From: Aspidapion aeneum
Lineage: Eukaryota; Arthropoda; Insecta; Coleoptera; Brentidae
Direction of reading: 5' to 3'
Length of the DNA stretch: 64,000 nucleotides
Assembly: GCA_963576565.1 (NCBI GenBank)
Contig: OY755040.1
Span: 26,332,703 to 26,396,702 of the forward strand
Shown: positions 21,378-31,935 of the stretch, piece after piece
Position numbering within the stretch: the stretch's first letter is position 1
Layout of the letters: every line of letters begins with the position of its first letter
Position numbers and translations under genes: made by a program
Notes under the pieces: model-generated
Database searches by the model: none
What the model saw: the letters and a program-made list of their open reading frames with translations, nothing else
Told to the model about the DNA's origin: nothing

Positions 21378-22615
21378 TTAAAAATATGTTCATTCAATAA
21401 TATTTCTTGTTTAAAAAATCAAGGATAATTTTTTTTATATATAGAGGGTGTATTTTTTTAATTGAAATAACATTTTTTACATTTAAATTAAATATGTAAT
21501 ATATTTTTTATGATACATTATTAGATATAATGTATTAATCTAAACCTACGTTTTTTGCTATACAAGGTCTATTCAAAATCATGAACTATAAGATAAATCA
21601 TATATAACATAATCTGTTTAAATTCGGACATATGTTAATTTGTTAAATAATTTTATTTCTTCGGCATTTTGTTTTATTTATACAAATGACTATAGTGCAA
21701 GCGTTTTTTAATTTAGGATAAAACACACATACAAATCTGCAACTTAAAATATTAATAATCATATAGTAACAAACTTTTAATTTCTAAAGCAAATGTCCAG
21801 ACGAGGTTTGTGGTTGTCCTGGTAAAGTTAGTGTTCTAACCTGACCAGGGTGGAGGTTTATATACTAAAAAAAAAACTTGATCTGGTCATGCAAGTATTT
21901 TTTGATATACTAATCTAACCAGGTCAGGTTGGGATACATACCTGAAACTATCCTCGGCCTCTGGTCCATCTCGGCTGGACAGGGCAATTCGACTTGATAA
22001 GGTTAATTGGTATTTTGAATCTTTTGGGTTTCCGATATTTTGCTTTTCAATCTTTTGTAGTTACGATATTTTGTCTTTTCGATTTTTTGCCTTTTTGATC
22101 TTTTGTTTTTCAATCTTTTGTATTCAATCTTTTGTATTTGTTCCACCACCCCTTAAAACAAACGTTTTAACAAAAAAAAAAGTAAAAGTTTATTTTTAAC
22201 ATTGCGTCGAAAACTTGGGCATCTACATAAAATGTAAAAATAAATATTTTGATTTTAAAAAAATATAACGTGTTTGAGATATAAAAAGGTAAGGTCCTGC
22301 CAAATTCCGTTAAAAACTAAAAAAAAATTGTGAAACATAAGAACAAAAAATTTTATCTTATTTCTCCCAAAAAATTTTAGGTTAGGTAAAAAATTGTTTT
22401 GAAAAAACTTTTATGAAAAACTATGTTTTAATGGAGGTCCAGTTTCAATGGAAATTGCAAAAAACCATTATCCACCCCTAAAAGTTTACCCCATTATACA
22501 AATATACATTTTTCCTTTTTTTACAAAAGTAGAGAAGCAATGTGTATAGCAACTTTAAACTAGCCACAACATAAATAAACTATTCTAAAAAACTGACTAC
22601 AAAATAGCACGACAC
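21378..22615. other. AT-rich stretch with pyrimidine-rich short repeats
   Basis: At 22010-22140 short degenerate repeats of the type CGATATTTTG / CAATCTTTTGTA recur. The same style appears at 53380-53560. CTAACCTGACCAGG-type words at 21835-21915 may belong to the same family. No gene was recognised. Confidence 0.35.
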
Positions 22616-23225
22616 AAATGTCTTATTTTCACCCAACTGCAGCACGGTGAAAGGAAGGGTAATATTTTTCGCTTGGGATATGTATGTATGTATGTATATA
22701 TGTATGTTTGTGTCGCGCTAGAGGCTAAACGGCTGAACCGATTTTGACAAAAAGGGTGTTGCTGAATTGCTTCTGATCCCAAAAGTGCTAGAAACTATAT
22801 TTTTTACACAGGCATCAACATGGCGGTCGTAAGACTCCATTTTGTCAATGTACGCTTTAAGGAATACAAAATACCTAAATTTTCCGCGATTTTAATGAAA
22901 TTCTCTTTAATTAACTGTAATTCCTTTGTAGTCCTCCCTGCTTCCACCCGTCTCCTCTCATGTCATTCCCTCCCACCCTCCTTTAAAACCATATTCGCAT
23001 AATTCTGTCATATGTAGGACGATTTTAAAAATTCTTTCTGCACACGCTTTAAGAATTTTTCCCACCTCATTTTAATAGTTTCCCCCAACCTTTCCCTCTT
23101 TCCGCCACCCCTTATTAGTATTAGTTGTATAACTTTCACAAATATAGAGCGATTTCAAAAATTATTTCTGCACACACTTTAAGATTTTTTTTTCAACACC
23201 ATTTAACTCCTCCCTCTCAATGTTT
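22616..23225 (+). repeat. dispersed repeat family D, copy 1, with internal tandem units
   Basis: CAACTGCAGCACGGTGAAA, a GTAT microsatellite (22679-22710), GAGGCTAAACGGCTGAACCG and CAACATGGCGGTC are followed by two ~133-bp units containing GCGATTTCAAAAATT (or a close variant) and CTTTCTGCACACGCTTTAAG. A second copy is at 39770-40510. Confidence 0.75.
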
Positions 23226-23692
23226 GTACTTTTTGGGCATATTCTAATGTTTGACACAAATGCATGGGTTAGGTTAAAGTGGTAAATTTAAAAAAAACAC
23301 CTAACTACTAAAGCTACTTGTACCTACTACTACATAGTTGGCTACAAAATTACCTAATAACCAATACAAAACTCTATAATTTCGTACGTGCGCTTTAGGA
23401 AACAAAACTCAAAGTTCAAGCATGTCGCACATTGTCGTCTAGTTATTTCAGCCGCGACAAGGTCTAGTCTAGGTCACTATTTAAAAAAGTTGTTGTTTTA
23501 TTACTGCTAGCCCTATTTTGAGATTTACAATAAGTCTCTATTAAAGCTTCACAAGCAATAAACGTGGGTATTAAAGCCCCATAGATGGTCATTAAAAAGG
23601 AATTTATCTGATGACTGCTCATTTTATCTCTACTGTTTTTCGATTATGTAATAGATATACCTATCGCATCGGCATAAGTTGCAATGAAAGCC
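23226..23692. other. AT-rich spacer
   Basis: Nothing recognised. Confidence 0.4.
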
Positions 23693-24144
23693 CAATGCAA
23701 ATAGTTAATTGGCAATCTTCGCTGCTGCAATCACAGTAGCAAACATTTTGGAATTTCAAATTTAATAAATAAGAAACATGATGCTAAAAACTAGTCAGTT
23801 TAGATTTAGCTTCATTCTTTTATATGGCCCAGGGTACTACACCCGCGAACATCACTGTTCTCGGACTACAGTTTGGTCTCTGCTCAAAGAGCCTTAACAT
23901 ATTGACTCGTTTCAAAGCGGACCGAACCGAACTCTTCTGTGCAAAGAGCCGAGAAGCTATTAGGGACTTATTGGAATAAAGCCTGACTTTATTTTAGAAT
24001 CGACTTTATTTTGACACATTTACACAGAAAACTAACAGCTGACCTCTCAAAATTGACATAACAAAGTCAAGTTTAATAATGCAGACGCTAATTTTCATTT
24101 AATAAATACCGACACTAATAAATCCGGTTTTTAAATACACAAAG

Positions 24145-24507
24145 TGTCGAAATGGATGCAATAAGAAGATCACTGAGAATATCTAGATTAGATCACATAA
24201 GAAATGAGATCATAAATGAAAGAATGGGAATCGAGGGAACCATAACGGATGACATCACTAAGAGGCAATTGATATGGTACGGCCATGTACAACGGATGAA
24301 CGACGAAAGATTACCAAAACAGGTCCTAGAGTGGCAACCAGTAGGGCGCAGAAAAAGACGACGTCCTAAACTAGAATGGCAACAGTCAATCCAAAGATCA
24401 ATGAGTCAAAAGAATCTGACAGAAGATGATTGTCAGGATCGAAGGAGGTGGAGAATAGGCGTCGGACAACGTAGAAAAACGTTCTAAACCGACATAGTAG
24501 TAGTAGT
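24145..24507 (+). mobile_element. 5'-truncated LINE insertion with a perfect 12-bp duplication
   Basis: The insert is flanked by AAATACACAAAG at 24133-24144 and 24508-24519. Its 3' end is a TAG-repeat tail (24495-24507). It contains only the last part of a LINE open reading frame. The combination of 5' truncation, simple-repeat tail and target duplication is the normal signature of target-primed reverse transcription. Confidence 0.9.
24152..24487 (+). pseudogene. C-terminal end of a non-LTR endonuclease-reverse transcriptase
   Basis: The 111-residue frame begins MDAIRRSLRISRLDHIRNEI and contains WYGHVQRMNDERLPKQVLEW, then GRRKRRRPKLEW, and ends GQRRKTF-stop. This is the typical tail of insect non-LTR reverse transcriptases downstream of the catalytic palm (WYGHV.RM...RLPK and RGRPK-type motifs). 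No catalytic residues are present because the insert is 5'-truncated. The frame has no stop or frameshift and runs to its natural end, so the insertion is fairly recent. It cannot make an active enzyme. Confidence 0.85.
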
Positions 24508-24613
24508 AAATACACAAAGGCCGAATTTTGAAGGAGATCAGCTGCTTTTTATATGTAAATGTGTCACCATAGGGTCGATTTTAAAATAGGGTCAGGTTTT
24601 ATTCCAATAAATA

Positions 24614-24868
24614 GACACTTATTGGAATAAAACCTGACCTTATTTAAACATCGACGATTTGCATATAAAAAGCAGCTGCTCTGCTTCAAAATTCGGCCAT
24701 TGTGCATTTAAAAACCTGATTTATTAGTGTCGGTATTTATCAAATGAAAGTTAGCGTCTTTATTATTAAATTTAGCTTTGGAATGACAATTTTGAGAGGT
24801 TTTCTGTGTAAATGTGTCAAAATAAAGTCGCTTCTAAAATAAAGTCAGGTTTTATTCCAATAAGTCCC
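24614..24868 (+). mobile_element. family B element abutting the previous copy
   Basis: It starts GACACTTATTGG next to TA at 24612-24613 and ends CCAATAAGTCCC|TA. Only the TA separates it from the element ending at 24610. Confidence 0.8.
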
Positions 24869-24879
24869 TAATGTCTAAT

Positions 24880-25080
24880 GTGAGCTTGTGTTCGCTTGTG
24901 TAGTGGTCCTGCTTCGGATGTATCGCTGCTATGCTGGCAGCATATATTTGACCGGACTGCCTCGATCACGGCGTGTCGCGAGCTTGTGGGTTTGAGTCCC
25001 ACTTTACACATGGTTGTATTGTTATGTATGTGTAAAGCTATTTTTCTTCGCAAAAACTTGACCAAAAAAATCTGGGCGAT
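24880..25080 (+). mobile_element. possible tRNA-derived SINE
   Basis: GGGTTTGAGTCCC at 24988-25000 is a good match to the tRNA B box (GGTTCRANNCC), and TTGTGTAGTGG at 24896-24906 resembles an A box. The spacing between them (about 80 bp) is longer than in a tRNA, and the 3' limit is not defined. Alternatively this is ordinary low-copy sequence with a chance B box. Confidence 0.35.
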
Positions 25081-25427
25081 AGATCCTAGTATGAATGGAA
25101 AAATACCAGTACAAAAAAATAACCCAGGGTATAGCGACTTAAAAAAATTCTATGTTAGGAGGGTAGGCCGCAGGACAGACTATTTTTGGGTTAGAACCTT
25201 ATGCAAATAGTTAGTTGGTAATCTTCGCCGCTTCAATCACAATAGCAAACATTCTGGAATTTCAACTTTAATAAATATGAAACATGATACTAAAAACTAG
25301 GCTTGAGTTTAGATTTAGCTTAATTCTTTTAAAAGACCCATGGTATAGTGAGTTAAAAAATTCTATACCAGGAAAGTAGGCCGCAGGACAGACTATCTTT
25401 GGGTTAGAGACCTAATGCAAATAGTCA

Positions 25428-25695
25428 TGGGACACTTATTGGAATAAAACCTGACCTTATTTTAAAATCGACCCTATAGTGACAGATTTACATATAAAAA
25501 TCAGCTGCTTTGCTTCAAAATTCGGCCTTTGTGTATTTAAAAACTGGATTTATTAGTGTCGTTATTTATTAAATGGAAGTTAGCGACTGTATTATTAAAT
25601 TTGGTTTTGGTATGTCAATTTTGAGGTTTTCTGTGTGAATGTGTCAGAATAAAGTCGACTCTAAAATAAAGTCAGGTTTTATTCCAATAAGTCCC
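25428..25695 (+). mobile_element. family B element inside the satellite
   Basis: GGGACACTTATTGG begins the element and CCAATAAGTCCC|TA ends it. It interrupts the satellite phrase CAAATAGTCA / TCTTCGCTGCTGC, whose uninterrupted form is present at 25893, so an empty site is visible in the same array. Confidence 0.85.
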
Positions 25696-26099
25696 TATTT
25701 TCGCTGCTGCAATCACAGTAGCAAACATTTTGAAATTTTAAATTTAATAAATAAGAAACATGATGCTAAAAACTAGGAAAAGTTTAGATTTTGCTCAATT
25801 CTTTTATGTGACCCAGGGTTTAGTGATTTAAAAATTCTATGCCAGGAGAGTAGGCCACAGTACAGACTATCTTTGGGTTAGAGCCCTAATGCAAATAGTC
25901 AATCTTCGCTGCTGCAATCACAGTAGCAAACAATTTAGAAATTCAAATTTAATAAAGCTCAATTCTCTTATATGAGCCAGAGTATAGTGAGTTAAAAAAA
26001 TTTATGCCAGGAGAGTAGGTCGCTTGACAGACTACCTTTGTGTTGAAGATGAAGAAATGGGGTAAATAATGAAGCAAGAAATGACGGTTATGGTTCTAG

Positions 26100-26380
26100 A
26101 AACAATATTTCGTACTTTTGTTGTCTTTATTTTATTTAAATACGCCGTTTCGGTTAGTATCTCTAAACGTTTTCAAGTGTAAATTCACAATCAAGTCAAC
26201 ACGCCACTTGGTGTGTCTAGTTTGGTATGTTCGTGGTTGGTTGACTAAAAACTTCTTTGTTCTGCAATATTGTCAGGAATGTAAATTAATTTTGACTGTG
26301 CCACTGTGCAAAACTAGCTTGGAAACACGAAAAGCACAAAACACGGTTTTGCAGAGATAAGGAATTGGTTCCGCCTCTGT
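26100..26380 (+). mobile_element. Penelope-like terminal-repeat fragment (tentative)
   Basis: TTGTCTTTATTTTATTTAAA, CGCCGTTTCGGTTAG and CTCTAAACGTTTTCAA are shared, diverged, with 34229-34400, next to a Penelope-like endonuclease relic. The assignment rests on that association. Confidence 0.4.
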
Positions 26381-26904
26381 CCACTATGGTAAACGTGTAC
26401 CACACAGCAGGTGTTTGATGCGAGAAAAACTACTGAAAATTTAAGAGTGGGAATTGTAACGGTTAAGCGAGAGGAAACCTCAAGTAGATAGAGGATTTTC
26501 CATTCAACGTTATTGGCTATGGAAAAACTGTGAAATAAGAACGAGTTGTCTATAAAATGTTATTTTATCTCTATTTTTGTTTAGGTTTTCTTGTTTAGCT
26601 CATTAGCTAGAATGTAAAGTATACTTTAGGATTATCAGCAATGCCACTGTCTTGGTTCCTATCCTTAAAGGGGGGATAATTGATTACTTAGGTCCAACCT
26701 ACCTTTAATAAAAACCAAACTTTGAGGCGGCCAGTCGGTAGTCACATTCTAAGTTTTGTTGAACTTAAACTAAAACCTCAAAATTAATTGTGATTAAAGA
26801 AACATAAGATTTTTCTATTTGCAGAATATTTTGCAGTTTGTTATTATGGTAAGTTAAAGTTTTTATTTGAATATTTTGGGTCTTTGTGTAAACTACCAAA
26901 TTTT
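26381..26904. other. AT-rich spacer
   Basis: Nothing recognised. Confidence 0.4.
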
Positions 26905-27600
26905 TTCATGGTGTATCTGTCCGTGTCTCTATCTGAGACACAATAACTCCAAAACCGCTTAACCGATGTTAATCAAATTTGGCAAAAAAATATTGCGTGG
27001 ATAAAATAAAAGGCCAATAACTAAAGGGATATTAGAGGATGTTTAAATATTGAAAAAAAATCATCCTCAGCAGCTAGCAAAATCAGATTGTTAAAGTTAG
27101 AGTAGGAATTTTATTTTCAACACTTTTTTTAATAACGTCAAATTTCGTCGGAGGCACAGTTTTTGAAATGTAAAATTTTAAAAAAATCATATTTCACGAA
27201 CCACAACAGCTAGCAAAACTAGGTTTTTAAATTAAGATTAAATAGAATAACTTTTCACCAAAATTTGTCAGCGTCAAAGTGTACCAGTAACAATTTAAAA
27301 AAATATATATTGTATATATCTTAAAAACGACAGCATCTAGAGTATAACGTAGCTTTCACAAATTGATTAAAAATTAAATTTTCAACAAAAATAAAGCCCA
27401 CTCAACTTCAACGGAATTAGAAAAAAATTGTTTTTTTGTCGGCGTCGCATTACAATAGGTGGTGTTGGAAAGCCTTGAAGTTTACGATTGATATTAACCT
27501 AGTTTTTCTCAAATATCTCAAAAACGGTAACACGCAGGACAATTTTGTTTTCACATTTGAGAAGCTAGTACATAGGCATTTATTTTTCTCATTGAATTAC
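26905..27600 (+). repeat. dispersed repeat family F, copy 1
   Basis: Includes CTCCAAAACCGCTTAACCG, CAGCTAGCAAAATCAG, GTCGGAGGCACAGTTTTTGA and CATATTTCACGAACCACAAC. The matching order of blocks occurs at 28556-29100. Confidence 0.65.
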
Positions 27601-27799
27601 TCAACAAATATTTCGACTTTTTTATAAACATTTTAGAAATATGATATTAACCAAAATAACTTTTTTAATCTTTGAAATATTTGACTTTTTTCTTTCGTTT
27701 GCGCTAACCTATCATAATATGCTCATATTTATTTAATATTTTTACATGGAAATATGTAAAAAATCTCAAAGTCAGTAACATCGCGTTTAGCAATTTAAA

Positions 27800-28555
27800 A
27801 AAAAAACCGCGAAGCAATAGGGACCTATTGCAATAGTGCCAGGCACAAATTGTGCCGGGCACTATATTGACAGTTTCTCATTAAAAGAACAGCTGTGTCC
27901 TTTCAAAATTGGGCCTTTGTGTATTATACGAGCCGGATTTAATAGTGACGCCACTATTAATGGAAAATAAACGACGGGATTTATAAATTCGACTTTGGTA
28001 TGTCAATTTTGAAAGATCAACTGTCAGTTTGTAATGTGAAACTGTCAATATAATGCCCGGCACAATTTGTGCCTGGCACTATTGCAATAGGTCCCTAATG
28101 GCTAGAGAAGGTATTTTTTTTTTTTTGAGATAACGCCGAAAATTTGTTATTTGGGTGTATTTTGACCTATCCTAGCAATATCGTCCTGATGTCTGTTTGT
28201 GTATGTGTGTATGTCTATCCGTAACACGATAGCTCCTAAACCGCTAACCCGATTTTCAGGAAATTTTTAGGTAAAGATTCATTAATGCTAATGACATTTT
28301 TTTGACAGTTAAAAATTTTTAAAAATGCTAACTTTTTAACGGAGCGACGCATCAATATGCGGTTTTTGGAATATAGTAAAGCACGTTTTAAAGCACGTTT
28401 TTCTCAAAAAAAAAGTTTGTAAGAGCTTTCGTTTCGGAGTTACTTACAAAAAACTGTTTTCAAGGTTGATATAGCATGGAGTTTACTTGAAGTGTAATGG
28501 GCTAGGAAGGTATCAGTTCCATCATGTACCCATTTATTTTTATTTGGGGGTCACA
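27800..28555 (-). mobile_element. family A element, copy 5, minus orientation
   Basis: It starts near CCGCGAAGCAA and resumes at ATGGCTAGAGAAGG after a family B-type insertion. It carries ACACGATAGCTCCTAAACCG and ends GGGCTAGGAAGGTATCAG then CCATTTATTTTTA. Confidence 0.8.
27820..28095 (+). mobile_element. TA-flanked element with nearly perfect 55-bp inverted ends
   Basis: The left end is GGGACCTATTGCAATAGTGC and the right end is its inverse. The arms match at 54 of 55 positions by hand comparison, and TA flanks both sides (27818-27819, 28096-28097). The interior shares CAGCTGTG..TCAAAATTGGGCCTTTGTG with family B, so it is a subfamily. It interrupts family A copy 5. Non-coding. Confidence 0.9.
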
Positions 28556-29100
28556 AAGGGCCTACTAAATTTTGTAATAGTGTCTGTCTGTCTGTCGGTT
28601 TGTCTGTCTCTCTACCTGTCTGGGAGAGTATAACTTAAAAACCGATTTCAACTAAATTTAGCACAGAAATTTCGCGGTACCCGTGGGTGAGGGAGGCTAC
28701 TTAATTTTGGTGGTGCTGGTGGATGCAAAGGCAGCCAGCAAAATTAGGTTTTCAGAGTTGGATTGAGATTTAAATTTTCAACAATATTTGCCATAACATA
28801 AAAATTCGTCAAAGGCACAGTTTTTGAGATATATTTTTTTTTAATCATATCTTACGAACTACAGGAGCTAGCGAAATGCGGTTTTCAAACTTAGTTTCTG
28901 AATTACATTTTGAATAAAATTGGTGATAATCAAAGTTTACCAGTCACAATTAAAAAAAAAGGAAGTTTTATATACATATCTATTTATGAGTTTCAAAATA
29001 AGACATATAGAGTAACGGAGTTTTTATAAATTAATGAAAATTTTTATTTTCAACAAAAATAAAGCTACCTTAACACCCACGTGCCTACTGGCGCCAATTT
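28556..29100 (+). repeat. dispersed repeat family F, copy 2
   Basis: A GTCT microsatellite (28576-28612), a TAACTTAAAAACCGATTTC block, GTCAAAGGCACAGTTTTTGA and CTTACGAACTACAGGAGC match copy 1 in order. Confidence 0.65.
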
Positions 29101-29104
29101 TGTA

Positions 29105-29216
29105 ATTGTTGCTTGAGTCTAACTTAAAGAGGGTGTTTTGTTTCTTCTACATCTACATCAGTGTTCCGCAATAACATGGAATTTGGTAAATACATTTCTG
29201 GCAATTTAAGGGATTT
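29105..29216 (-). pseudogene. Penelope-like GIY-YIG endonuclease fragment 1
   Basis: The minus-strand reading KCIYQIPCYCG at about 29180-29215 matches the IYxIPCxCG motif that opens the GIY-YIG endonuclease of Penelope-like elements. Stops follow immediately. Adjacent sequence (CTATCGTGTCTCCCGATGA) also resembles the larger fragment at 34.6 kb. Confidence 0.6.
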
Positions 29217-29826
29217 TTTAGATTTCTTTTAGTTACAAAACTCCCTATCGTGTCTCCCGATGAGAATGCTATTTGACTCTTCTGAGAGCAAAAAAGCCCT
29301 GCCGTCTTTGAACAAAAAAGCTTTTAATAGATTCCTAAAAAATTTACCAGCAGAAGCAGAAATTATTAATGCCTTTGCAATTTAATTTTACTCAATTGAT
29401 GACCTTTTATTCAATTATTACTTCATAGATTTCTCATATTCTAAAAACCTGCATAGGTATATTTGAAACAAAGCAAAATCGGTATTTCTCACAGTCACTG
29501 GTCAAGTTTACGAAATGTGGTTATTAAAATAAGTGTAACGCAAAGGCAGGCGTACAACACCACCAACATACATTCGTAATTCTTGCTTATTGCTTTATTG
29601 TTTTTTTATAAAAAATTATTTTATACAGGATGTTTCAAACAAAATCTTCGAGCAACTACACCTAAGCTATTTGAATTTTTGGCTATGTAATTCACAGTGG
29701 CACGTGGTGTTAAACTTTAAGGGGCACACCCAAAAGAAAATTTTTTTGAGTGCCCGCACAACTTTTTAAGTAAGTAAAATAACGCCAAGTTGTCTCCGTG
29801 CACTAATTTAAGGTTTACAAAAGCTA
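29217..29826. other. unassigned spacer
   Basis: Mostly AT-rich. CAGTGGCACGTGG at 29697 resembles a hAT left terminus but no right end was found. Confidence 0.35.
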
Positions 29827-30534
29827 CCCCACATAGCACAATCATGTGTTTAACACGTAAAAAACGCGTGAGAAAAAACGTTTATTTCATATGATAATAA
29901 GCTTAATAGGTCATTTATTAACGTATATTTCGCTTCGACGAAATCAATCCAAGAGTGCTTTGGACTCTAAACTCCAAAAACCAGTTAATGAACTAATTTC
30001 TGATCTGTCACGATCACGACGCATCAGCTATTAACCTGATAAAGACAGATTAATATTCTGTGAAAGTCTTTACTGTTGAAAAATCTTATTTAGGTTTAAA
30101 AGAAAACATAATGTATGCATAGAGATTTTCTCTTGCCCTGAATTGTCTTGAAGTGTTATAATCTTAAATCGGTAAACTTTTAGAACTTGCTTTTGCGTCA
30201 CTTTTAATTTTAAAAAAGGTTGTTAAAACACGTGACAAAAAAAAACGCAAAAAGGTAGTAGGTTTGAGAAGTCTTGATCTAGTGGCGTTTTAGAACATGT
30301 TGTGGATGACTTTTCAAGTGTGAATTTGCACATATAAATAACGAGGGTAAAAAAGGCGTTATATACACAACACCAGAAAATAATATTTCTCCTCCTTGTT
30401 TTTAATTTATCTTTAAGCATGTTGATTTAAAAAAACAAATATTACATGGTATGAGATTGTTTTCTAGTAGAAAATAACTTTGTTATTTTTGTTCACGTTA
30501 ATTTAACGTTGGTGTGATTTTTGTGCTATGTGGG
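29827..30534 (+). mobile_element. inverted-repeat element family M, copy 1 (708 bp)
   Basis: It begins CCCCACATAGCACAA and ends TTGTGCTATGTGGG. Internal blocks (TTAACACGTAAAAAACGCG, TTTCATATGATAATAAGC, ACATGTTGTGGATGAC) recur in reverse orientation at 50063-51023. No target duplication or coding frame was seen. Confidence 0.75.
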
Positions 30535-30639
30535 ACTTTAATAGCCAACAATAACTGTTGTCGTGGGTGGCATTACAGGGTTGCGTGCAGCATCGATTTC
30601 TGCAATTGACTGTAAAACTGTCCAAAAGAAAGACATTTC

Positions 30640-31090
30640 CAAACTAGTAAGAGAGAACTTGGCTTTACTTTTATCTTAATTCTTTTTACGGAATGCCATT
30701 TTCGCGTAGTTGTCTTTTTTTTACATGAAATATTTTTGTTATGATTTCACTTCTTTTTTAAAGGAATTGGATAATATTTAATTTTTAAAGTAGTAAAATA
30801 TGCGAAATATCGTTTAAAACTTTTGCGATGCCTTACTAATTTTGAGGTTTTTAATTTTTTCCCATGGTCTTATCATAGTTCCTATCAGCCTTCCAAAGCT
30901 CAGCTCTCTAGCATTTCTGAAAGTGGACAATGTTACTTTTACATAACTTTACATGTATATGGGAGGGAAGCAAACTAAAATTTTCGTGTTTTTAAATTTT
31001 GTTCTATAGTTTTATCATATTTCCTATCAGTCTTTCAATGTTCAGCTTTCTAGCATTTCTGGAAGTAGGAAAAATATATATATAATTTTG
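30640..31090 (-). repeat. family E dispersed repeat, minus copy
   Basis: AACTTGGCTTTACTTTTATC and TTTTTACGGAATGCCATTTT match the right arm of the inverted repeat at 37174-37333. Two 141-bp units with CTAGCATTTCTG follow, the reverse of the 142-bp array at 35951-36850. Confidence 0.75.
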
Positions 31091-31520
31091 CGAAGTGACA
31101 GGAGAATAAAGTTTTAAATGTTTTTATTATTGAGAAAAGACAATGCCAAAACTCGTAAACGTAATCTACGATAACTTATTAATAGGGTCTTTTTGGTGAA
31201 CATATGTAAACGTTAATTTCGTTATGGTTATGGTAAACGTAGTGGATTAAAACATAACTTTTTTTCGTAAAAAACACACTTTTTGGACGCGTTACACTTT
31301 AACACTAACGAACTGACATTTCATGTGAAACTAACCCTAACATGCTTGTTCTTTGTTTTTACAAAACAGTAAAAAATCAATTAAAAAAAATATTTTAAAC
31401 TTATCAAATCATTCATAAGAATAACTAAAAATGTTTAAAACATAACAAAACTATGAATTTGGAACCCTATTCAAGTTTTGGTTGGTTAACATGCCAATGC
31501 AAATACGTTAGAGTATAAAT
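31091..31520. other. AT-rich spacer
   Basis: Nothing recognised. Confidence 0.4.
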
Positions 31521-31772
31521 CGATCACTGGGAAGAAAAGGGTTACAACTCAAAAATTTTTTTTAGTTTCTTCTCTATTACCTATATTTAAGCATTTTTAA
31601 AACTAAAATATACCTATATTCCAGACTATTTATCGTTTAATAATAAAAAAAATATATGTTATGAACATCTGTAACTGTAACTACTAAGTAATATTTAGTT
31701 TAAAAAAGTTTAAATTGCTTCTCCTGTAAAATATAATTTTTTGAGTTGTAACGCTTTTCTTCCCAGTGATCG
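31521..31772 (+). mobile_element. short inverted-repeat element (252 bp, ~38-bp ends)
   Basis: CGATCACTGGGAAGAAAAGG at 31521 is mirrored by CTTTTCTTCCCAGTGATCG ending at 31772; the arms extend through GTTACAACTCAAAAA with one mismatch. Non-coding. Confidence 0.8.
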
Positions 31773-31784
31773 AAATATGGGGCA

Positions 31785-31935
31785 TACCCATGCATTCACA
31801 CACGCGATGCTTGAAGCCAGGATCCATTTAATTCTTAATGTTCCTTTTTGGGTAGATGGGATTTTGGTTACTGCGCATGCGTCAGTTTTGGGAGTTTTGG
31901 AACATACTCCGTTTCGTCACTACATTATTTGACAG
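31785..31935 (-). repeat. dispersed repeat family N, copy 1
   Basis: CGCATGCGTCAG, TTTTGGAACATACTCCGTTT and CACTACATTATT recur in reverse at 61945-62100 in the same order. Confidence 0.7.

Larger units (their letters stand above)
23963..24610 (+). mobile_element. family B element carrying a LINE insertion
   Basis: TA|GGGACTTATTGG begins the element at 23963 and GGTTTTATTCCAATAA ends it. Removing 24145-24519 restores a continuous family B sequence across AAATACACAAAG|GCCGAATTTTGAAGG. Confidence 0.85.
23693..26050 (+). repeat. ~225-bp satellite array with nested insertions
   Basis: The unit begins TGCAAATAGTTAATTGGC (or a variant), continues CTTCGCTGCTGCAATCACAG and ends in AGTAGGCCGCAGGACAGACT then TTTGGGTTAGA. 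Units or part-units lie at 23693-23850, 25120-25198, 25199-25417, 25418-25888 (split by an insertion) and 25889-26045. The array is interrupted at 23963-24868 and 25428-25695 by family B elements, one of which holds a LINE. Confidence 0.75.

Noticed and set aside
30223..30420. 65-codon minus-strand open frame
   Set aside because: Lies wholly inside the non-coding inverted-repeat element 29827-30534.
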